Below are positions 54,738 through 63,330 of a DNA stretch of 64,000 bases, one piece after another. The stretch spans positions 62,001-126,000 of the forward strand of contig JAJCZM010000054.1 in the NCBI GenBank assembly GCA_029262375.1. Reading direction: 5' to 3'. The stretch is from Deltaproteobacteria bacterium. Its GTDB lineage: Bacteria > Desulfobacterota > Binatia > UBA1149 > SPBQ01. Positions within the stretch are counted from its first letter, which is position 1. Each line of letters opens with the position of its first letter. The position numbers were made by a program, and so were the translations under genes. The notes beneath the pieces are model-generated. The model worked only from the letters and a program-made list of their open reading frames with translations, was not told where the DNA came from and did no database searches.

Positions 54738-55707
54738 CCTAATCCCACTCCTACTGCTCCACATTCCTGCGCCTCTGCCTCCGCCGAACTCTGGAATCGG
54801 CTCGAAATCAAATTACTCGAATGCGCTTGGCACTCATCCGTACGCAAGAACGGTCGCGCACTGTTTCGGTGGCTCCGCACGGCGCGACCGACAACGAGTT
54901 GAAACGATTCGGTGAGACGCGATCGTGCCCCGGACATACAAGGAGTAGAGTTCGCTTCGCACTGGTCCCCCATGGAGATTGCGAAGCGGTACCCCGATAT
55001 CCGACTCGGCTGCCTGACCGCTCTCTTTGCTCGACATAAAAATATCACGCGCTGCTCCGGGCTACGATCATTGGACGCTCGTCTTTGGCCCCGATTGGGC
55101 GCTTTGGGCGTTGTTGCGTTGCTCCAATGATCCAGCTCTGTCCGTTCGTTGTGCGTATCCTAATAACCCGCGAAGCGCTTCATTCGTAGCGTCGCCGATT
55201 CCGATTCAATCGAAGCATTGAGTCCGTGGTCCAACGCTACGACGGCGTCGTCGGCTGGCCGTGCACTCCCGCGCGAACTTCGAGCGGGCGCCCTTGCTCC
55301 TTTGCAAGCTATACGCCAGGGGCTGCGTGCTCCAAAAACGCTGGAATATTAGACTCTTGCGGTACTTTCTTCAAGTTGGAATTCTGTCTCGATTTGAATC
55401 AGACGTGGGCGATCACTTCGTGATGATCATTCTGAGACTGATCCAGGGGCGAGCCTGCGGGTCCGTCATGCCGGCCGCGGTGCTGTCTGTGGTGTGGCTC
55501 GACCGCGGGCGCTCGCACGGCAAGGCAGGTGACGCGGCGCCGCGCTCGCGGACCGGCAAGTCGCTCACCGCCCGGTTGCGATCGAGCCGGCCTGTGCGCG
55601 CAATTGTGCGTAACTTCGTGCGTTATGGCGGTGCGCATGAGCATACGCCCCCGAATGGGTCTCAGATCGAGACATCCGGCTCGTTTCGCAGCGCCGCCGA
55701 CCACTGC
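54738..55707. other. Long intergenic region upstream of the EPS export operon
   Basis: No gene I can support in 970 bp; frames of about 100-170 codons present on both strands lack ribosome sites, plausible composition or family motifs. It contains the sigma-54 promoter candidate 55303-55318, leaving a leader of roughly 550 nt, and an imperfect dyad GATCACTTCGTGATGATC near 55411-55428 upstream of it. Confidence 0.55.
55303..55318 (-). promoter_or_regulatory. Sigma-54 (-24/-12) promoter candidate for the EPS export operon
   Basis: Minus strand reads TGGCGTATAGCTTGCA: TGGC and TTGCA are exact and the spacing is correct; two bases of the -24 element differ. It lies between the NtrC-family regulator gene and the Wza-like gene and points towards the latter. 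Confidence 0.72.
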
Positions 55708-57126
55708 CTAGGAGCCGTCGAGAACGGGGGACCGTCGGTCGAATCCGTACTTCCGGATCCTGTAGCGTAGCGTCGCACGAGAGACTCCGAGCAACCGCGC
55801 GGCCGGACTTACCTTGTTGCCGGTGCGCTCGAGCGCTTGTTCCGTCAGCGACCGATTGAGCGCCTCGAGATCGATGCCCTCCGCCGGCAACGTCCAGAGT
55901 TCGCCCGTGGCCCCCTCGCCGTCACCGCGATGGTCGATCCCGCCGCCCGGGCTGCCGTCGAGAAGTCGGAAGTCGGCTGATGTGAGGAGGTTGCCCCGAC
56001 TGAGCATGACGGCGCGTTCGAGCGCGTTGTACAGTTCGCGCACGTTACCGCGCCAGATTCTCGTCGAGAGGTAGCGTACGGCTTCGCGCGACAGGCCGGG
56101 GACCGCGCGTCCCATCTCCGATTCGAGGCTTTTCAGGAAATGCTGTGCGAGTGGGACGATGTCGTCGACACGTTCCGACAGCGCGGGCAGATGTAGCGGG
56201 AAGACGCAGAGCTTGTAGTACAAGGCTTCGCTGAATTCCCCCTCTCGTACGCGATCCTCCAGCCGGGTGTTGGTGGTTGCGATCACGCGTACATCGCTGT
56301 GCTCCGCGTCTGTTGCGCCTAGCGGTACGTAGGTTTCGGTTTCCAGGAACTCGAGCAGCGTCCTTTGTACGCCGCGAGAGATGTCGGCGATTTCATCGAG
56401 AAGTATCGTGCCGCCGGCGGTCTGCGCGATCAGCCCTTCCTTGTCTGACGTCGCGCCCGCGAATGCTCCTCGTCTATAGCCGAACAGCTCGCTCTCGAGT
56501 AGCCCGTCGGGAATGGCCGCGCAGTTGATGGGGGCGAACTTGTGCGCCGCACGCAGACTGTTGCGATGAATCGCGCGCGCAAGGACTTCCTTGCCGGTGC
56601 CGCTATCGCCCGTGATCAGTACGGTGCAGTCGAGCGGAGCTACCTGGCCCGCAAGTTCGAGGACGTGTCGCATGGTATCGGATTGGGCGATGATACCGCT
56701 GAAGTCGGCATTGCGGTCGACCTGGGTCTTCGCGCGCACCCGCTGCTGCCGCTCGAGCCGAGCCATCACCATTTTCGTGAGATCGATGAGACGCGGTCGG
56801 TCGACGGGCTTCGTGATGAGATCGATGGCGCCGGCCTCCAGCGCGGCGTCAGACAGATCGGTACCGAGAAAGTCGGTTACCAATGCGACCGGAGCTCCGG
56901 CATCGAGTCGTTGAATCCGCTGCATCAGTTCGATGCCGTCACATTCCGGCAGGGACGAATCACTGATCGTCAGGGCGCAGCTGCCACTGCGGTGAAATTC
57001 CAATGCTTCGGCGCTCGTACGCGCCTCGTGTACATCCAGGCCCTCGGCGTTGAGCCAGCCCTTGCAGGTGTGTCTGAAACTGTCGTCGGCCGTTACGACC
57101 AAAACGGAGCCATGGCGCTGCCGCAT
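55708..57126 (-). CDS. NtrC-family response regulator with altered sigma-54 contact and arginine-finger residues
   Basis: Encodes 472 residues with GGGAGGGG just before the ATG. Receiver domain (1-125: acidic Asp14/Asp15, phosphoacceptor Asp56, Lys106), AAA+ domain (about 140-375: Walker A GDSGTGKE 173-180, Walker B ILLDEIAD with Asp244/Glu245), Fis-type helix-turn-helix (about 427-461). Three normally conserved features differ: the GAFTGA loop reads GAFAGA (220-225), and the arginine-finger stretch, usually FRxDLxxRL, is FSEALYYKL (298-306), so both Arg are replaced (Ser299, Lys305). LPPLRER is LPALSER. ATP binding looks intact, but sigma-54 activation may be impaired. It resembles PrsR-type regulators of EPS loci and probably controls the adjacent operon. 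No partner kinase is in the window. Confidence 0.85.
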   Translation of the reverse strand: MRQRHGSVLVVTADDSFRHTCKGWLNAEGLDVHEARTSAEALEFHRSGSCALTISDSSLPECDGIELMQRIQRLDAGAPVALVTDFLGTDLSDAALEAGAIDLITKPVDRPRLIDLTKMVMARLERQQRVRAKTQVDRNADFSGIIAQSDTMRHVLELAGQVAPLDCTVLITGDSGTGKEVLARAIHRNSLRAAHKFAPINCAAIPDGLLESELFGYRRGAFAGATSDKEGLIAQTAGGTILLDEIADISRGVQRTLLEFLETETYVPLGATDAEHSDVRVIATTNTRLEDRVREGEFSEALYYKLCVFPLHLPALSERVDDIVPLAQHFLKSLESEMGRAVPGLSREAVRYLSTRIWRGNVRELYNALERAVMLSRGNLLTSADFRLLDGSPGGGIDHRGDGEGATGELWTLPAEGIDLEALNRSLTEQALERTGNKVSPAARLLGVSRATLRYRIRKYGFDRRSPVLDGS

Positions 57127-57346
57127 CTTCCCCTCCCGAGACTGGTGTGGGCGTCAGGAAATCCTTTATCCCAGGCTGAAGTTTCAGTGCTTATAACGCG
57201 GTTCGGTCCGCATGGTGAACGTTTTTGTGCACACCGTGGCCGATTAGGACATATTCGTGCGCCCGTGAGAAGGCGGGGGCGCTCAGTGAGCACTAGTTCG
57301 CGGGCAGGTTTGGGAGCTTCAACAGGGGCGGAAGGCGTTCGGACGG

Positions 57347-58681
57347 CTAGTTCTTGTGCTTGCAGACGAGCTTGTGGCCGCGTCGATTGAACTCGCAGTC
57401 ACTTCCATCGAACGCGGTCTCGCCGCAGTCGCCCGCGAGCGATGCGGTAATGTCGCCGAGCACCACCGAAGCACGCAGGGGCGGATCGTCGACGGCGATC
57501 GGATAGTTGCCGTTGCGTCCGCGCAGCTGGATTCGGACCTGGCCGGGGCTGCGCTTGGATTTGTCCTTGATCAGAAACTTTCGCAGGCCGTTGACGGGGA
57601 CTGCACTGCGATCGACGAACTTCCAGACCTTGTTCGACGGCCTGTAACGCCAGCCTCGTGTGTTGCGCGCACCCGTATGCATCTCGCCGGGGACGTCGAT
57701 GTCGAGCCGGTCGATGAGAGCGTCGCTCGTTACGACGACACGCGCGCCGTCGTTGCCGGGATTGAGAAGCAGGAAGTCTCCACCGTCGCCCAAAACGAAA
57801 TCGCCCTTGATTGCCAGCCGATCGTTCCCGGACTTGGAATCCAGATGAATCTTGTTGAACACGACCTGATGCTTGTCGTGCATGTTGCGCTGGCCTGCAA
57901 TATTCGTGCAGGGGTCGCATGCTTCACCCCGACCGTCTAGGTCGTCGTCGCTTTGCTCAGGATTGAAGACGTTGAGGCAGTTGTCCGCCGGGCAGACGGT
58001 TCCGACGATGCCCACCGCGCCGAATCCATCGCCATCAACGTCGTGACAGGTGTCGAGCCCGTCGACGATGCCGTCGCGATCGCTGTCGCGATCGAGTGGA
58101 TCCGTTCCGCTAACCTCGCGTTCGTAGCCGTCACCCCAGCCGTCGCCGTCGGAGTCGGCTTCTTGGGCATCGGTCTCACCCGGATCCGTGAAGCCGTTCA
58201 GGTTGACGTCTTCCTCGGCATCGGTGAGGCCGTCTCCGTCGCTGTCGAGAACCTGCGCAACCATTGGGTAGCTGACGAAACGTTGGTTGGATTGCAGGCT
58301 CTGCCGCCCCTGATCATCGATTGCGGTGACCGTGAAATATGCGGTCGGGCCGAGTGGAAGGTTCTTGATGACGTGCGTCACCTGCGAGCCGGACGCATTG
58401 GTCGGCGTCACGTTCTGTTCGATCGCGGGCGCGCTGCCGATCCGCGTGTAGACGCGATATGAGACGACACCCCCGACTCCACGCCACGTCAGTCGCGCTT
58501 CGTACGCTTCCGCCGGACCGAAGGCTGTAGCGAGAAACCCGGCGACGAGCGTCAATCCGCCCAAAACCTGGCGAACGCGGCGCGACACGGCGCGACGTCT
58601 CGCCAATGGGCGCGAGGCGATGTCTGAGGGCGGCGGGGTAGGCAACGCTTCTTTGTCCTTCTTCGTGTGAACGCTGGGCAA
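57347..58681 (-). CDS. Secreted fibronectin-III-like / TSP3 Ca-binding protein
   Basis: Up to 444 residues. The start is uncertain: the longest frame begins with TTG at 58681 without a ribosome site; a GTG at codon 32 (about 58588) would give a compact signal peptide (VSRRVRQVLGGLTLVAGFLATA...AEA). After the signal comes a fibronectin-III-like domain (about 60-140, LTWRGVGGVVSYRVYTR), then thrombospondin-3-type Asp repeats (about 145-250; DSDGDGLTDAEED, DSDGDGWGDGYE, DRDSDRDGIVDGLDTC), then a beta-rich domain of unknown type with paired Cys near the end. It shares the Ca-binding style of the giant left-hand proteins and may belong to the same matrix. Confidence 0.75.
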   Translation of the reverse strand: MPSVHTKKDKEALPTPPPSDIASRPLARRRAVSRRVRQVLGGLTLVAGFLATAFGPAEAYEARLTWRGVGGVVSYRVYTRIGSAPAIEQNVTPTNASGSQVTHVIKNLPLGPTAYFTVTAIDDQGRQSLQSNQRFVSYPMVAQVLDSDGDGLTDAEEDVNLNGFTDPGETDAQEADSDGDGWGDGYEREVSGTDPLDRDSDRDGIVDGLDTCHDVDGDGFGAVGIVGTVCPADNCLNVFNPEQSDDDLDGRGEACDPCTNIAGQRNMHDKHQVVFNKIHLDSKSGNDRLAIKGDFVLGDGGDFLLLNPGNDGARVVVTSDALIDRLDIDVPGEMHTGARNTRGWRYRPSNKVWKFVDRSAVPVNGLRKFLIKDKSKRSPGQVRIQLRGRNGNYPIAVDDPPLRASVVLGDITASLAGDCGETAFDGSDCEFNRRGHKLVCKHKN

Positions 58682-58728
58682 TCGTGGAGGCGACGAGTCG
58701 AAAAGTAGTCGCTATCGCGGTCTACATG

Positions 58729-58745
58729 CCTGTCCATAAGACAGG
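58729..58745. other. Small hairpin in the leader of the TSP3 protein gene
   Basis: CCTGTC/GACAGG with a five-base loop, about 50 nt upstream of the longest possible start. Probably an operator or leader stem; too little for a named riboswitch. Confidence 0.3.
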
Positions 58746-58941
58746 TTCCTGAAGCCTCTACATGAAGTTCCTTACACAAAATTTGTACTGCGGGGTTCTG
58801 AGAGCGTCAATGCCCCTCAAGTGTAATCTCCGTAAGGTATGGGTTTTCCGTGCACAACGATGCCGGTCAAGGCCGTAAAACATCTGTCATGCGCAGTGTT
58901 CGGCATGGTACCAACGTCGCCCCCCGGATGGGGTTTGCGCA

Positions 58942-59628
58942 TTACTCAGGTGAATCGAGGCAGCGCGCGTCGTCATTGCGCGGGCTGTTAACGTACGTCG
59001 TAACGGCACGCGCGCGCAGCTGATCGTCGCGGCAGGCGCGAAGCAGGGACGCGACCCGCTCGAGGGCCGCACCGTCGTCGGCGTGCGGATCGAGCCAGAC
59101 GTCGAAGTCTTTCGGATCGAGAATCACCGGCATCCGCTTGTGGATCGGCGCCATGAAACTGTTCGCTTCGGTGGTGATGATCGTAAACGTTTCTAGCGCT
59201 TCACCGTCGCTGGGTTGCCAGTGTTCCCATAAGCCCGCGAACGCCATGACTGTGCCGCGCGCGGGGCTGATCCAGTAGGGCGTCTTGGGGGCGCCCTTGG
59301 CAGTCGCGGGTTGCCACTCGTAGAACCCGTCGGTCGCGACGAGACATCGACGACGCTTGAACGCCGTACGGAACGACGGTTTCTCCGCAACGGTCTCGCC
59401 GCGCGCGTTGATCAGCTTGTTGCCGATTGCTCGATCCTTCGCCCACGAGGGAATCAATCCCCAACGCAGTAGTGCCTGCTCGCGCTCGCCGCCGGGCGAT
59501 GCACGAATCACGAGCGCTCGTTGGGTAGGGGCGATGTTGTATCGCGGCTCTAGCTGCGTGAGCCCCGAGACCTCGAAGAACTCTGCGACAATGTCCGCAG
59601 GACTTGTCAGGGTGAAGCGACCGCACAC
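58942..59628 (-). CDS. SRAP-domain protein (HMCES/YedK family)
   Basis: Encodes 228 residues from a GTG, so that Cys2 becomes the N-terminal catalytic residue (MCGRFTL). It crosslinks to abasic sites in single-stranded DNA and shields them. Family residues are present: Cys2, Asn74 in NARGET, Glu104 in GFYEW and His163 in IHKRMP. Length is usual. A housekeeping repair gene; no functional link to its neighbours is evident. Confidence 0.93.
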   Translation of the reverse strand: MCGRFTLTSPADIVAEFFEVSGLTQLEPRYNIAPTQRALVIRASPGGEREQALLRWGLIPSWAKDRAIGNKLINARGETVAEKPSFRTAFKRRRCLVATDGFYEWQPATAKGAPKTPYWISPARGTVMAFAGLWEHWQPSDGEALETFTIITTEANSFMAPIHKRMPVILDPKDFDVWLDPHADDGAALERVASLLRACRDDQLRARAVTTYVNSPRNDDARCLDSPE

Positions 59629-59683
59629 GACGGCTATCGCTTAGCCGACCCGCCGAGGTCGTGCCAGACGTTAGCCCAGTCGC

Positions 59684-61186
59684 TCAGTCGCTGAGCCGCA
59701 GTCCACGGGGGACGAAGAAGCGATCCGAGAGGTCGAACAAGCCCTGAACGGCGAGCGCCATCAGTGCCGCGGGCACTGCACCCTGTAGGATCAGCTGTGT
59801 GTCGTTCAACCGAATGCCCGTCAGTATCGGCTGGCCGTAGCCGCCGGCACCGATCAGAGCGCCAAGCGTCGCGGTACCGATGTTGATGACGGCTGAGGTC
59901 TTGATTCCCGCCAAGATCGAACGCGACGCCATCGGCAGTTCGATCAGGCGAAGGCGGTCGAGCGCGCCGAGTCCCATTGCATCGGCTGCTTCGATAATCG
60001 ACGGCGCGATGTCGGTGAGTCCTGTGTATGTATTGCGAACGATCGGTAGCAGACTGTACAGGAACAGCGCGGTCAGCGCCGGCGCTGACCCGATCCCTAG
60101 CAGCGGCACCATGAAGACGAGTAGGGCGAGCGCCGGGATCGTCTGCACGACACCGACGGTCCCCAAGATGATGCGGCCCACGCTTCGTCGCCGCGACGCG
60201 AGCATGCCGAGCGGCAGCGCGACCGCGATCGCTGCCGCGAGCGACAGACCTACGAGCTGCAGGTGCGCGCTGGTGTCGCTCCACAGGCGGCTGCTTTCGA
60301 TTTCGGGTTCCGACGTACGCTCGATGCCGAGCGCGTTCTTGAGAAAGTTCGCGGCGATCTGCTGCTCTGCCTGATGGTAAATCTTCGCGCGAACGTTCAT
60401 GTCGATCATCGTCTGGTCGGGGAGCGTGCCCGAGAGTCGCTCGAGTGCGGCTATTACTTCGGGTGCCTCGCGAGCGAACTCCAGCCGATAGAGCAGCACC
60501 GCTTTGTACTCCGGGAAGTAGTTCTTGTCGTCGTCCAGAACCGCGAGGTCGTAGTATTGGATCTCAGCATCGGTCGCGTACAGATCGGTTACGTCGAGTC
60601 GTCCGCTGAGGAGTCCGCGGTACGCGAGATCATGATCGATCCCGAGTACGCGCATGTGAGGAAGCCGATAATGGGCGCGCAAGCCGGGCCAGCCGTCTTC
60701 GCGATCCATGAATTCGTTGCTGAACGCGAGTTCGATGTCGTCGTATTTCGCTAGACCCGAGATCGTGGTGACGCCGAGCGCGCGCGCTTTCGGAGCCTGC
60801 ATTCCGATCGCGTAAGTGTTGTTGAACCCGAGCGGTTCGGTCATGCCGATGCCGGCTCGCGCCAGCTCGCGCGCGAGCGATTCGGTGTCCGGGAGATCGT
60901 GACCGGCGAAAATCTCATAGCGCAGCGTTCCGGTGTACTCGGGGTAGATGTCAACTTCGCCGGCGACGAGTGCGCTCCAGAGCAGGCGTGTGCCGCCGAG
61001 CTCGGCGCTATGACGCGCGTCGGCGCCGGCGGAATTCGCAACCTGGGTGGCGATTTCACCGAGGATCACCGACTCGGTGAACTTCTTCGACCCGACGCGT
61101 ACGCTCCCTCCCCCAGCCCACGCGGTCGTGTGCGCCGCCGCCGCGATGAGTGTCGTGATCAATATGGCGGCTGCAAGTCTACGCAT
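59684..61186 (-). CDS. Fused substrate-binding protein and permease of an OpuC/QAT-type ABC transporter
   Basis: Encodes 500 residues from ATG 61186 (overlaps the ATPase gene by eight bases); a GTG six codons earlier is possible. Signal peptide (about 1-24), then a glycine-betaine/choline-type binding domain (about 28-285: VGSKKFTESVILGE, EVDIYPEYTGTL, DLYATDAEI), then a permease domain with about six helices (about 300-490) including the EAA loop EAADAMGLGALDRLRLIELPMA. Here the binding domain is N-terminal to the permease; in the ergothioneine importer EgtU the order is reversed. Coupled to the ATPase gene and to egtD, so a trimethyl-ammonium histidine compound (hercynine, ergothioneine) is a possible substrate, besides betaine or choline. 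Confidence 0.88.
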   Translation of the reverse strand: MRRLAAAILITTLIAAAAHTTAWAGGGSVRVGSKKFTESVILGEIATQVANSAGADARHSAELGGTRLLWSALVAGEVDIYPEYTGTLRYEIFAGHDLPDTESLARELARAGIGMTEPLGFNNTYAIGMQAPKARALGVTTISGLAKYDDIELAFSNEFMDREDGWPGLRAHYRLPHMRVLGIDHDLAYRGLLSGRLDVTDLYATDAEIQYYDLAVLDDDKNYFPEYKAVLLYRLEFAREAPEVIAALERLSGTLPDQTMIDMNVRAKIYHQAEQQIAANFLKNALGIERTSEPEIESSRLWSDTSAHLQLVGLSLAAAIAVALPLGMLASRRRSVGRIILGTVGVVQTIPALALLVFMVPLLGIGSAPALTALFLYSLLPIVRNTYTGLTDIAPSIIEAADAMGLGALDRLRLIELPMASRSILAGIKTSAVINIGTATLGALIGAGGYGQPILTGIRLNDTQLILQGAVPAALMALAVQGLFDLSDRFFVPRGLRLSD

Positions 61187-61994
61187 CGGATTTCGCTGAC
61201 TCACCGACGGCCGGCGCCGGTCCGGTTACCCCAGGTGCAGCATCTTCCGCAGTGTCTGCGAGCTCGGTGAAGGAGAGACGCTGCGCGCGTACGAATCGAG
61301 TTACGAACTCGCTCGCCGGTTTGTAAACGAGATCGGAGAACTGTCCGCGCTGTGCCACCAATCCGTTTTCGAGAAGAATCACGTCGTCGGCGAAGTAAGC
61401 GGCTTCGGTAAGGTCGTGCGTGACAAAGACGACCGTCTTCTCGGCGTCGGCGAAGATGCGGCTGAGGTCTTCTTGTAGGTCATAGCGAATCAGCGGATCG
61501 AGCGCGCCGAGCGGCTCATCGAGCAACAGAAGGTCGGGGTCGAGCATCAGCGCTCGCATCAGTGCTACGCGTTGACGCTGACCGCCGGAAAGCTCGGCCG
61601 GGTAGCGGTCTAGTGCCGGGCGCGGAAAGCTCGTTAGGGACGAGAGTTCGTGCAGTCGCTCAACGATCTGCGTGTTGGTCCAGCCGGACCGTTGCGCCAT
61701 GATCGTGGTGTTGGCGCGCGCGGTGAGGTGCGGGAACAGACCTCCGTCTTGTGTGACATAGCCCGTGCGACGCCGGATCAACGCGAGATTCGAGGGTGCC
61801 AGTTCGACGCCGCCTACGTGGACCTTGCCGCCGTCGGGTTCGATCAAGCCGAGAGCGATCCGTAGCAATGTCGATTTGCCGCAGCCGCTTGGCCCGAGAA
61901 TTACGGTCGTCGAACCCGAAGCAAGCGCAAGGTCTATTGGACCGAGTGCCTGCGTCGGCCCGTATGACTTGGTGACGGCTTCTAGCTTGAGCAT
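61179..61994 (-). CDS. ABC transporter ATPase, OpuC/ProV type
   Basis: Encodes 271 residues from ATG 61994, the usual family start (MLKLEAVTKSYG); an ATG at 62042 would add 16 residues overlapping egtD. Walker A GPSGCGKST, Q-loop VTQDGGLFPHL, signature LSGGQRQRVALMRAL, Walker B LLLLDEPLGALD and switch His in FVTHD are all intact. There are no CBS domains after the ATPase core, unlike ProV/OpuAA. It energises the fused permease encoded next to it. Confidence 0.9.
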   Translation of the reverse strand: MLKLEAVTKSYGPTQALGPIDLALASGSTTVILGPSGCGKSTLLRIALGLIEPDGGKVHVGGVELAPSNLALIRRRTGYVTQDGGLFPHLTARANTTIMAQRSGWTNTQIVERLHELSSLTSFPRPALDRYPAELSGGQRQRVALMRALMLDPDLLLLDEPLGALDPLIRYDLQEDLSRIFADAEKTVVFVTHDLTEAAYFADDVILLENGLVAQRGQFSDLVYKPASEFVTRFVRAQRLSFTELADTAEDAAPGVTGPAPAVGESAKSDA

Positions 61995-63025
61995 TCCGGC
62001 GCGAACAGACTGAGGCTGAACTGCTGTTTCGTGTCCAGCCATTGCGCGACGCGGCGAAGATCTGCGGACGCCGCGAGTTCGTCGATCTCGCCGGGCGAGT
62101 ATTTGTAGGAGTTCTCCGTGTGGATGGATTCGTGCTCGTCGAACGTGATGTCGAGGTCCAGCGCATCCAGCCGTACCTGCTGTGATCGCCGGCTAACGAG
62201 ATGCATCTCAACGCGTCCCACCTCTTCGTTGACGACGGCCTGGTGGGCGAACTCGTCGAGTTCGAAGTCGCCGGCTAGCTCAGTGTTGATGCGAGAGAGA
62301 ATGTTTTTGTTGAAGCGAGCCGTTACGCCGGCGGCATCGTCGTAGGCATTCTCGAGCACGTCGGCGGACTTGCGCAGATCGATCCCGAGCAGTAGCCGGT
62401 CATCAGGGCGCATCGTTGCGCGTACTTCGCGCAGGAACGACGCTGCATCTTCGCGTCGGAAGTTCCCGATGCTCGACCCCAGGAAGACGATCAGTTTGCG
62501 ACTCTGTTCCTCCTCGCGAATGCGCGCGAGACCGCGGCCGTACTCCGCTGCGATCGCGAATATCTCGAGAGCGGGGTAGTCGCCTAACAATGCCTTGGCG
62601 GATTCCTCGAGCATGGTTTTAGAAATGTCGAGCGGAACGTACTTGAGCGCACCGTGCCGTTTGAGGAACGCTTCGATCAGGACCCGCGTTTTTGTCGAGC
62701 TGCCGCTACCGAGTTCGACGACGGTGGTCGGTCCTTCAAACCATCCGGCGATCTCGGGCGCGCGGTCGCGCAGGATCTCGTGCTCCGCGCGGGTCAGGTA
62801 GTACTCGGGAAGGTCGCAGATCTGCTCGAAGATCTCTGAGCCGACCTCGTCGTAGAAGTAGCGACAGGGGAGGGTTTTGCTCTCGCGCGAAAGGCCTTGG
62901 CGGACGGCTTCTTCCAGGCCATCCGATGACTTGGCGTCCGCGAGTGAGATGAGGGTGAGTCGTTTACTGTTTTCGGCTGCTCGCACGGGCGATCTCCGTT
63001 GTGACTGTTCGTACCAGGTGTCCAT
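61982..63025 (-). CDS. egtD: EgtD, L-histidine N-alpha-methyltransferase
   Basis: Encodes 347 residues from ATG 63025, the start that fits the family length (about 320); the frame runs open to 63232 but the added 69 residues are Arg/Ser-rich and unlike the family. Motifs: YYLTRAEHEIL, VELGSGSSTKTRVLIEA (SAM site), VPLDISKTML, FLGSSIGNF, AYDDAAGVTARFNKNIL. It trimethylates histidine to hercynine, the first step to ergothioneine. No EgtB or other ergothioneine gene is present here. The ABC ATPase start lies within its last codons, so production and transport are coupled. Confidence 0.92.
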   Translation of the reverse strand: MDTWYEQSQRRSPVRAAENSKRLTLISLADAKSSDGLEEAVRQGLSRESKTLPCRYFYDEVGSEIFEQICDLPEYYLTRAEHEILRDRAPEIAGWFEGPTTVVELGSGSSTKTRVLIEAFLKRHGALKYVPLDISKTMLEESAKALLGDYPALEIFAIAAEYGRGLARIREEEQSRKLIVFLGSSIGNFRREDAASFLREVRATMRPDDRLLLGIDLRKSADVLENAYDDAAGVTARFNKNILSRINTELAGDFELDEFAHQAVVNEEVGRVEMHLVSRRSQQVRLDALDLDITFDEHESIHTENSYKYSPGEIDELAASADLRRVAQWLDTKQQFSLSLFAPECSS

Positions 63026-63330
63026 CTCGACTTTGGCGGCTGGGGTGCTCTGTAGCTGTGCGATGATGAACGCATGCACGATTTCGTTGATTGTAAACGC
63101 GGGCCTGGATCGCACCGTGCAGTCAGTGCGCTCACAACTGGTCGGACCGGTGGCGTCGGCGTGCATTCGGCGGGGGCGTGGCGATGCCCTCGAGAATGCG
63201 CGCGTTGCGATCGACACGCATGTGTCGAGCAACGAGACGAAGCGACCGCCCAGTGGCGGGCACCATAGGATAGGTACGAAGTGTTGGCCAGTGTATCGGC
63301 CGAACTAACGGAATAACCGCGGCTCGAGTG
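63026..63330. other. Intergenic region upstream of egtD
   Basis: About 305 bp between the Rieske protein stop and egtD. I see no gene, no terminator with a T-run and no clear promoter. It could hold the egtD promoter, or an upstream extension of the egtD frame (to 63232). Confidence 0.4.

Noticed and set aside
55261-55770. 169-codon plus-strand frame, also 54734-55048 and 55399-55704 on the minus strand
   Set aside because: No ribosome site, no recognisable domain, Arg-rich composition typical of chance frames in GC-rich DNA.
58682-58941. Cyclic-di-GMP riboswitch upstream of the TSP3 gene
   Set aside because: Only a short hairpin is visible; none of the conserved GEMM core was found.
63026-63232. 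69-residue N-terminal extension of EgtD
   Set aside because: Arg/Ser-rich, not a family feature; start at 63025 gives usual length.
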